From Bacillus sp. JCM 19058 (GTDB lineage: Bacteria > Bacillota > Bacilli > Bacillales_H > Bacillaceae_D): a DNA stretch of 5,357 bases. The DNA is taken from the NCBI GenBank assembly GCA_001310555.1, contig BAXO01000153.1:1-5357 (forward strand). The letters are read 5' to 3'. The position numbers were made by a program, and so were the translations under genes. The notes below the pieces were generated by a model that worked only from the letters and a program-made list of their open reading frames with translations, did not search any database and was not told where the DNA came from. Positions 1 to 3,801 of this stretch are shown piece by piece; within the stretch, counting starts at the first letter, position 1, and each line of letters starts with the position of its first letter.

Positions 1-157
1 AGTATTGATCCTCCACCTTTATATTCCCGGCAGCTCCTAGCCAAGAAAAAGCATCACCCTGTTCAATACATAGCACTGCACCGAAGTTGTTTTTTTTCTT
101 TATCATTTGATCTACCGTGTGTTCGAGAAAGCTTTCGTCCAATAGTTGACTACTCAT
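1..157 (-). CDS. Probable serine hydrolase (class C beta-lactamase family), N-terminal part only
   Basis: This minus-strand gene starts at the ATG at 157-155 and runs off the left edge, so only 52 codons are visible. The start is well supported: an AGGAGG lies 7 nt upstream. The peptide begins MSSQLLDESFLEHTVDQMIK and then reads NNFGAVLCIEQGDAFSWLGAAGNI. There is no signal peptide or membrane segment, so the product looks cytoplasmic or exported by an unusual route. The pattern of a short amphipathic helix, then a strand of the type 'GAVLCIEQGD', then 'WLGAAGN' resembles the start of serine hydrolases related to class C beta-lactamases, where the catalytic SxxK follows soon after. That motif would lie outside the window, so the family call is from N-terminal resemblance only. 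An A8 tract (minus sense) inside the gene is in frame. The gene is divergent from the pectate lyase, has its own promoter, and need not be related to it in function. Confidence 0.6.
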   Translation of the reverse strand, partial: MSSQLLDESFLEHTVDQMIKKKNNFGAVLCIEQGDAFSWLGAAGNIKVEDQY

Positions 158-164
158 CTGACAA

Positions 165-170
165 CCTCCT
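165..170 (-). promoter_or_regulatory. Ribosome binding site of the leftward serine hydrolase gene
   Basis: The minus strand reads AGGAGG followed by 7 nt and then ATG (157-155). This is a near-ideal Bacillus Shine-Dalgarno sequence and it fixes the start of a gene whose body lies mostly outside the window. Confidence 0.85.
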
Positions 171-332
171 AATATAAAATAGCTTCTTAATTTCTTGCCC
201 TCTACCTTAATTCGCTTTAAAACTACTTCTTTAGTTTAGTCACTATTAATCTACGGACCTTTAGTCGAAGGGATTACCGGATCGTTGTTCCAACTGGCCT
301 TTTAAGCTCCGCTGTAACTATGTAGTTTAAGG

Positions 333-365
333 TCTAATGAAAAGCTTATGATATATAACATTAGA
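333..365. repeat. Inverted repeat TCTAATG/CATTAGA in the leftward leader
   Basis: TCTAATG (333-339) and CATTAGA (359-365) are perfect 7-bp inverted copies separated by 19 nt. They lie just downstream of the predicted minus-strand transcription start (about 373), so they could form a hairpin at the 5' end of that mRNA or serve as a split operator. No T-tract follows in either direction that would make it a terminator. AT-rich DNA makes such repeats fairly easy to find by chance. Confidence 0.35.
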
Positions 366-379
366 TATATATACCATAC

Positions 380-408
380 ATTATACATTAAATTCATTTT
401 TTTGTAAA
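380..408 (-). promoter_or_regulatory. Sigma-A promoter for the leftward gene
   Basis: On the minus strand, TTTACA (408-403, five of six matches to the -35 consensus) is followed by a 17-bp AT-rich spacer and a perfect TATAAT (385-380). Transcription would start near 373 and give a leader of about 215 nt before the serine hydrolase start at 157. The match and spacing are strong, but the area is very AT-rich, so some chance of coincidence remains. Confidence 0.6.
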
Positions 409-492
409 GCGCATCAATTGACTTATCTTTTTCAAAAGGAAAGCCTTGACCGAGTTGACATTTTGCCAAAAAAAATAGCAAGGAATATAGTA

Positions 493-521
493 TTGACAAA
501 AACAATGAAAGCGATTACAAT
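493..521 (+). promoter_or_regulatory. Sigma-A promoter of the pectate lyase gene
   Basis: A perfect TTGACA (493-498) is followed by exactly 17 bp and TACAAT (516-521, five of six matches to TATAAT). An A-tract at 469-475 upstream could act as an UP-like element. Transcription would begin near 528, about 224 nt before the lyase start codon at 752. No other promoter of this quality faces right in the window. Confidence 0.75.
505..519 (+). promoter_or_regulatory. Catabolite response element (cre), CcpA binding site
   Basis: The 15 bases ATGAAAGCGATTACA match the Bacillus cre consensus WTGNAANCGNWNNCW at every defined position. The site covers the promoter spacer and the first four bases of the -10 box, a placement where CcpA bound with HPr-Ser-P would block RNA polymerase. 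In Bacillus this gives glucose repression of enzymes for alternative carbon sources, which fits an extracellular pectinase. The sequence match is direct; binding is inferred. Confidence 0.75.
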
Positions 522-526
522 TCTAA

Positions 527-544
527 AATAACAACGTTGTTATT
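527..544. promoter_or_regulatory. Perfect 18-bp palindrome at the predicted transcription start, candidate operator
   Basis: AATAACAACGTTGTTATT is identical to its own reverse complement over 18 bp and starts 5 bp after the -10 box, covering the predicted start point. The CG-centred symmetry resembles operators of LacI-family regulators, which often control pectin and galacturonate genes in Bacillales (KdgR, ExuR types). The family is an inference; the palindrome is seen directly. It could also form a hairpin at the very 5' end of the mRNA and stabilise it. Confidence 0.6.
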
Positions 545-566
545 AAATTACATACAGTAGAACTTT

Positions 567-594
567 CATCAGTGGGGTGCTTACGCCACTGATG
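567..594 (+). other. Strong hairpin in the 5' leader of the pectate lyase mRNA
   Basis: CATCAGTGG (567-575) and CCACTGATG (586-594) form a perfect 9-bp stem around a 10-nt loop. No run of T follows, so it is not an ordinary intrinsic terminator. It is the strongest secondary-structure element in the leader and opens a GC-rich patch (about 570-635) set in AT-rich DNA. Confidence 0.6.
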
Positions 595-691
595 GTTAGA
601 TGAACCAAGCGGGGAAGCCCGGGGAGTGAGCGCTGTATCAATCAAGTAAGAATCCGCCTATTTATAGGGATGTAGAGCTACTGACCAGTAG
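567..691 (+). other. Hairpin-rich leader segment, function unknown
   Basis: After the 567-594 hairpin the leader continues with a G/C-rich stretch (608-634) that can pair AGCG with CGCT at its ends. It is followed by a small CCTA/TAGG hairpin (657-668) and a CTACT/AGTAG hairpin (678-691). The long leader, serial stems and composition unlike the flanks suggest a structured RNA, either a regulatory leader or a scar from a mobile element with hairpin ends. It matches no riboswitch, T-box or RNA-binding antiterminator target that I recognise. Only very short open frames occur in it, the best being nine codons from the ATG at 602, without a convincing Shine-Dalgarno. Confidence 0.35.
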
Positions 692-736
692 TCAATCGGG
701 TAATCCTCGTCATTCAGAATAAGAATTTAATTCACT

Positions 737-745
737 AAGGAGGAG
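737..745 (+). promoter_or_regulatory. Ribosome binding site of the pectate lyase gene
   Basis: AAGGAGGAG lies just upstream of the ATG at 752, with 8 nt between the AAGGAGG core and the start. It settles the start codon of the lyase together with the signal peptide that follows at once. Confidence 0.85.
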
Positions 746-751
746 CATTGA

Positions 752-1372
752 ATGAGGAAGAAGCAAAAGCGGCTATTGGCGCTCATGATGTCAATTGTTC
801 TCGTGCTGACGCTCTTGCATCCTGCTTCGTTTGCACAGCAGCCGGGGGAAGAGATGATTAGCGTTTCTAGCGATTGGCAAGGCAGTGTGTTTGGTGATAT
901 TGGCGGTCAGGGTAATGTCACGAAGGATAACTTTCATGTGAGCGAAAACGATGATGGAACCGTTACGCTCAGAAGTGCGAACGACAGAGGGAAGATTGCC
1001 AGCACATCTGAAGGCATTGCGTATTATTTCAAGGAGATCCCGGAAAATACCGATTTTGAAATGATGGCAACCGCTCATGTCAATGCGTGGACGGCTAACG
1101 ATCATGTGTCATTCGGAATTATGCTGCGCGGCAATGTTTTGGAAAACGAAAACGATCCAGCATTCTCTGGAAACTATCTCGCAGTCGGTGCGTTAGATCA
1201 GCAGATGAAGGCCTTTTACAAGCAGAACGATCAGGTGAAAAGTGGACTGGAGTTTGCTGCAGCTCCTCCGAGTCAGGAACAGGAGTATCAATTGAGCATT
1301 CGCAAATCAGGTGGACAATATGTCATTTCACTCGGGGAGGAAACGCATACGGTTGAAGAGTTTTTTTGGTGA
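752..1372 (+). CDS. Pectate lyase fragment 1: signal peptide and most of module copy 1
   Basis: This is the 5' open piece of the broken lyase, 206 codons, with a strong ribosome binding site. Residues 2-7 are basic (RKKQKR), 8-22 form the hydrophobic core, and ASFA at 25-28 gives a signal peptidase I site before QQPGEE. From residue 39 (SSDWQGSVFGD) the first beta-sandwich module follows, with SFGIMLRGN (about 120-128), YLAVGALD (142-149), MKAFYKQ (152-158) and LSIRKSGGQY (181-190). The frame ends early (VEEFFW, stop) because of a seventh T at 1358-1364. With six T the frame would go on as EEFFGELNYAGVYTAR, which matches the end of the other two modules. As written, the product would be a secreted, truncated module without catalytic function. 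Confidence 0.75.
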   Translation: MRKKQKRLLALMMSIVLVLTLLHPASFAQQPGEEMISVSSDWQGSVFGDIGGQGNVTKDNFHVSENDDGTVTLRSANDRGKIASTSEGIAYYFKEIPENTDFEMMATAHVNAWTANDHVSFGIMLRGNVLENENDPAFSGNYLAVGALDQQMKAFYKQNDQVKSGLEFAAAPPSQEQEYQLSIRKSGGQYVISLGEETHTVEEFFW

Positions 1373-1448
1373 GCTCAACTATGCAGGCGTCTATACAGCA
1401 AGAAATACGACAGTAACGTTCAGCGACGTCAATTTAGAAATTGAGCGT
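866..1448 (+). repeat. Beta-sandwich module, copy 1 of 3
   Basis: Landmarks in order: SSDWQGSVFGD, KIASTSEGIAYYF, SFGIMLRGN, YLAVGALDQQMKAFYKQ, YQLSIRKSGGQY and, after the frame break, GVYTARNTTVTFSDVNLEIE. This layout (DW at the start, GIMxR, then GxYxAR...F.dv at the end) resembles concanavalin-like jelly-roll modules of the DUF1349/CBM66 kind, so carbohydrate binding is plausible but not shown. Copies 1 and 2 are closest to each other (both have VGALD..MKAFYKQ and LSIRKSG). Confidence 0.65.
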
Positions 1449-1928
1449 CCAGTTGAGCCGAGCGATTGGTCATTTAGCGCGTTCGGTTCAAATACGAGCG
1501 AAGGACGTAATCCTATGCCGGCGATCGGCGATGACGGTTCGGTTCGGCTGACGGCTTCAGGCGGAAAGGTTGCCAGCGATGATGAGGGGTTGTCTTTTTA
1601 TTACCAAAAGCTTCCCGCACATGCCAATTTCGAAATCAAAGCGGAAGCGACCGTGCATCACTTTAACGGCGATCCTGCGATTAGCACACCAAACCAAAAA
1701 TCGTTCGGGGTCATGCTCCGGAACCAAGTCGGTGAGCACGGAGACTCCTCGACACAAACTTCCGAATATGTTGCAGTCGGTGCGCTCGATACTGTGATGA
1801 AGGCGTTTTACAAGCAGGGAGGAGAGCAAGTAAAGGGTGAGCCTTTTCCCGGACAGAATGATCCAGCACCTGGTGAGGTATACGAGTTATCGATTCGAAA
1901 ATCAGGCAGACGTATGCCGTTTCCGTGA
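1311..1928 (+). CDS. Pectate lyase fragment 2: end of module 1 and most of module 2
   Basis: The meaningful reading in this frame starts near 1365 (GELNYAGVYTAR); the codons from the first ATG at 1311 up to there are out-of-frame sequence of fragment 1. It completes module 1 (TVTFSDVNLEIE) and encodes module 2, recognisable by the same landmarks as module 1: DWSFSAFGS, SFGVMLRNQ, EYVAVGALD, MKAFYKQGG and LSIRKSG. A missing base near 1903 sends the frame into RRMPFP and a TGA at 1926-1928. One added base there restores QTYAVSVNDE and joins fragment 3. No ribosome binding site stands in front, so independent translation is unlikely. Confidence 0.6.
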   Translation: MDNMSFHSGRKRIRLKSFFGELNYAGVYTARNTTVTFSDVNLEIERPVEPSDWSFSAFGSNTSEGRNPMPAIGDDGSVRLTASGGKVASDDEGLSFYYQKLPAHANFEIKAEATVHHFNGDPAISTPNQKSFGVMLRNQVGEHGDSSTQTSEYVAVGALDTVMKAFYKQGGEQVKGEPFPGQNDPAPGEVYELSIRKSGRRMPFP

Positions 1929-2044
1929 ATGATGAACGTGAAGTGTTTACACTTGATAAGCTTTTTACCGATGAAGTATTTCCCGGCTTTTACGTCGCTC
2001 GGGATGCAGAAGTGACCTTTTCTAACTTAGAGGTTAAGGTCGAG
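1458..2044 (+). repeat. Beta-sandwich module, copy 2 of 3
   Basis: Landmarks: PSDWSFSAFGSNTSEGRN, KVASDDEGLSFYYQKL, SFGVMLRNQ, EYVAVGALDTVMKAFYKQ, YELSIRKSG, then after the break GFYVARDAEVTFSNLEVKVE. It is adjacent to copy 1 with a linker of only a few residues (ERPVE). The start motif FGxxTSExRN is shared with copy 3 rather than copy 1, so copy 2 is intermediate between them. Confidence 0.65.
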
Positions 2045-3694
2045 CAACGAACGGTAAAAGAATTAATGGTAGATGCAACCGCAATGAAAACAGACTACTT
2101 AGTCGGTGAAGAGCTTGATTTAACTGGCTTGCAGGTGACGGCACTTTATTCGGACGACACAGAGGAAGTGCTTTTGCCTACGGATTACATTGTCACTGGC
2201 TTTGATAGCAATAAAGCCGGAACCAATACGATTACTCTAAATTTTGGCGGGATGACGGAGGAACTTGAGCTAACGATTACTCCCCTCACTTTAACGCGTA
2301 TGGAAATCAAATATTTCCCTGCTAAAACGACGTATTATCCCGGTGATTCTTTTGATCCGGAAGGTTTTGTTGTGATCGGCGAATACGAGCATGGACTGAA
2401 GACGGAAGAACTGGTAAGTGACCGTTACCGCTTTTCGATTGAAGATGAGGTAGCCGAAAGCGATTATCGCTTTGAAGAGCCAGGCATGAAAGAAGTGACA
2501 GTCACATCAGTTGAAGCGGAAGACGTTTCTGTTAGCTTTGACGTGGCGGTAAAGGATGCCTCTCTAGTTGCGCTTGACATTCGACGCTTGCCAGTGAAAA
2601 CACGTTATTTTATCGGGGATGACCTCGACTTGGCAGGGATTAACGTGTATGCGCTCTACAGCGACGAAAATGAAGTGAGGTTGATGGCAGGCGAGTTCGA
2701 TGCTTCAGAGCTTGATACGAGCACTCCCGGAAACAAAACCGTCACATTGACTCACAAAGGAGTTTCCGTATCCTTTACGATAGAAGTAAAAGAGAAAGAG
2801 CTAGAAGCGATCGAACTATCGAGTTATCCGAAAACGAGCTATTTTGTTGGCGAAATATTTGAGCGAGCAGGGTTAGAAGTTTCGAAGGTATACGATAATG
2901 GCGAGCGCGAGCCTTTAGGTGAGGAGTACTACACGCTTGATTCGTCTGGAGTTAATCCGGATAGAGCAGGAGTGTATCAGCTACAAGTTATTCCGGACGA
3001 TCCATCGATTGAAGCCATTTCATTTCAAGTGACAGTGCGCGAATACGAGGAACCCCAATGGCATACGACTAGGTTCGGACAATCGACATCCGCCGAACGC
3101 AATTATGTCGACGTTAGCGAACAGGATTCGGTCAAAGTCGTTGCCTTAGAAGGTGGCGGTAAAATTACCGGCGATCACGATGGCATTTCTTTCTATTATA
3201 CGGAGGTTGATGCCGAAGCGGACAACTTTGTCCTATCGGCGGATATTAAAGTGATTGATTATGCGAAAACGCCTCATGACGGTCAGGAGTCTTTCGGTAT
3301 TATGGCAAGAGATGCGATAAACCCGACTGAGGATGCAAGCGTTTTTGCGTCAAACATTGCTGCTGTCGGTGGGTTTTCCGGTGGTACGAGAGAGGAAAAC
3401 GGTACTCAGGCGTTGATAAGAACCGGCGTGCTCACTCCTGATGGTGAAGGAAGTGAAGGCATTCAAAAACGGATGCTGAGAAACGAAAGGCCAAATGCGA
3501 CGAATACGGAACAGGATTACCGCCTGACGTTGGCGAAAACGAATAGCGGCTACATGGCTAAACTCAATCAGGAGGACGAGGTAATTTTTTTTATGAGCCT
3601 GACCTTTTACTCATGCAGGACGAGCGAATTTATGTCGGGTTTTATGCAGCACGACTTGCCACAATTGAAGTCAGCAACATTGATTTTACGGTAA
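1925..3694 (+). CDS. Pectate lyase fragment 3: end of module 2, four Ig-like domains, most of module 3
   Basis: This open piece can start at a GTG at 1925 that overlaps the TGA of fragment 2, but it is best read as the continuation of the lyase. Residues 1-40 finish module 2 (GFYVARDAEVTFSNLEVKVE). Residues 43-119, 121-211, 213-290 and 292-374 are four bacterial Ig-like domains of the group 3 type. Each has the pattern K-T-x-Y-x-x-G near its start, then a G-[LIF]-x-V strand and an acidic turn, as in MKTDYLVGEELDLTGLQV and VKTRYFIGDDLDLAGINV. From residue 377 module 3 begins (PQWHTTRFGQSTSAERN, SFGIMARDA, NIAAVGGFSGGTREENGTQ, YRLTLAKTNSGY). The frame goes wrong at the T8 run 3585-3592. Its last 34 codons are not lyase sequence. 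Confidence 0.7.
   Translation: MNDEREVFTLDKLFTDEVFPGFYVARDAEVTFSNLEVKVEQRTVKELMVDATAMKTDYLVGEELDLTGLQVTALYSDDTEEVLLPTDYIVTGFDSNKAGTNTITLNFGGMTEELELTITPLTLTRMEIKYFPAKTTYYPGDSFDPEGFVVIGEYEHGLKTEELVSDRYRFSIEDEVAESDYRFEEPGMKEVTVTSVEAEDVSVSFDVAVKDASLVALDIRRLPVKTRYFIGDDLDLAGINVYALYSDENEVRLMAGEFDASELDTSTPGNKTVTLTHKGVSVSFTIEVKEKELEAIELSSYPKTSYFVGEIFERAGLEVSKVYDNGEREPLGEEYYTLDSSGVNPDRAGVYQLQVIPDDPSIEAISFQVTVREYEEPQWHTTRFGQSTSAERNYVDVSEQDSVKVVALEGGGKITGDHDGISFYYTEVDAEADNFVLSADIKVIDYAKTPHDGQESFGIMARDAINPTEDASVFASNIAAVGGFSGGTREENGTQALIRTGVLTPDGEGSEGIQKRMLRNERPNATNTEQDYRLTLAKTNSGYMAKLNQEDEVIFFMSLTFYSCRTSEFMSGFMQHDLPQLKSATLILR
2051..3049 (+). repeat. Four tandem bacterial Ig-like domains (group 3 type)
   Basis: Approximate spans: 2051-2281, 2285-2557, 2561-2797 and 2798-3046. 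All share a K-T-x-Y-[FLY]-x-G core followed by a G-[LIF]-x-V strand. Domains 1 and 3 are most alike (VTALYSDDTE, VYALYSDENE). Domain 2 is longer by about ten residues (SIEDEVAESDYRFEEP). Such domains act as stiff spacers or adhesive arms in secreted Gram-positive enzymes. They sit between module copies 2 and 3, so they split the module family rather than following it. Confidence 0.7.
3053..3693 (+). repeat. Beta-sandwich module, copy 3 of 3 (divergent)
   Basis: Landmarks: PQWHTTRFGQSTSAERN, GGGKITGDHDGISFYYTEV, SFGIMARDA, SNIAAVGGFSGGTREENGTQ, YRLTLAKTNSGY and, after the break, YVGFYAARLATIEVSNIDFTV. It has a longer central insertion (about 3360-3510, rich in Gly, Glu and Arg) than copies 1 and 2, in the place of their VGALD..MKAFYKQ segment. 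That region may form a different ligand-binding loop. Confidence 0.6.
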
Positions 3695-3801
3695 CTGCTG
3701 CAGAAACAGATGCTCCGAAGGTTGAGGCACCCTTAGAGGCAATTGCCCCTGAATTTGAGATCGTTTCCTTGGAAAAAACCTCGAAAGAGACTACCGATTA
3801 A
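3613..3801 (+). CDS. Pectate lyase fragment 4: end of module 3 and linker
   Basis: This short frame continues the lyase after the T8 break. Correct reading resumes at about 3592 (YEPDLLLMQDERIYVGFYAAR), upstream of the ATG at 3613. It ends module 3 with GFYAARLATIEVSNIDFTV, parallel to GVYTAR and GFYVAR in copies 1 and 2. A linker rich in Ala, Glu and Pro (TDAPKVEAPLEAIAPEF) leads into the pre-catalytic domain (EIVSLEKTSKE). The TAA at 3799-3801 results from a missing base near 3787; adding one base after 'aaaga' gives SKEDYRLMVKANVDG and joins fragment 5. It has no ribosome binding site of its own. Confidence 0.6.
   Translation: MQDERIYVGFYAARLATIEVSNIDFTVTAAETDAPKVEAPLEAIAPEFEIVSLEKTSKETTD

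Larger units (their letters stand above)
158..492. other. Intergenic stretch with no supportable gene
   Basis: Between the serine hydrolase start and the rightward promoter I see no credible gene. The part from about 340 to 410 is very AT-rich and holds the minus-strand promoter. The part from about 171 to 330 is the leader of the leftward mRNA and has only short inverted repeats, such as AACTATGTAGTT at 317-328. A minus-strand open frame over 302-505 starts at TTG without a Shine-Dalgarno and overlaps both promoters, so it is not called. Confidence 0.6.

Noticed and set aside
255..300. T-box-like sequence in the minus-strand leader (AGTTGGAACAACGATCC)
   Set aside because: It only loosely resembles the T-box core, with no specifier stem or terminator, and the downstream gene is not an amino acid or tRNA gene.
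455..491. Second rightward promoter from the TTGACA at 455-460
   Set aside because: The nearest TATAGT-like -10 is 25 bp away, outside workable spacing; the promoter at 493-521 is far better.
302..505. Open frame of 67 codons on the minus strand with a hydrophobic start (FLSILYSLLFFLA)
   Set aside because: It begins at TTG with no Shine-Dalgarno, lies over both predicted promoters and the AT-rich spacer, and the hydrophobic start is what A/T-rich DNA gives by chance.
567..594. Leader hairpin as an intrinsic terminator
   Set aside because: The stem is strong, but the bases after it (GTTAGATGAACC) contain no T run.
791..1105. Minus-strand open frame inside the first lyase module
   Set aside because: It is antisense to well-supported coding sequence, has no ribosome binding site, and its composition is that of a shadow frame.
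1557..1829. Open frames on both strands within module 2 (minus 1557-1829, plus 1570-1797)
   Set aside because: Both overlap the module 2 reading frame, which shows clear similarity to modules 1 and 3; neither has a ribosome binding site or recognisable protein.
3585..3592. Programmed ribosomal frameshifting at the T8 run (and the T7 run at 1358-1364)
   Set aside because: No well-placed Shine-Dalgarno-like enhancer or downstream pseudoknot is apparent, and programmed shifting would not explain the breaks at 1904 and 3787, which lack slippery runs.
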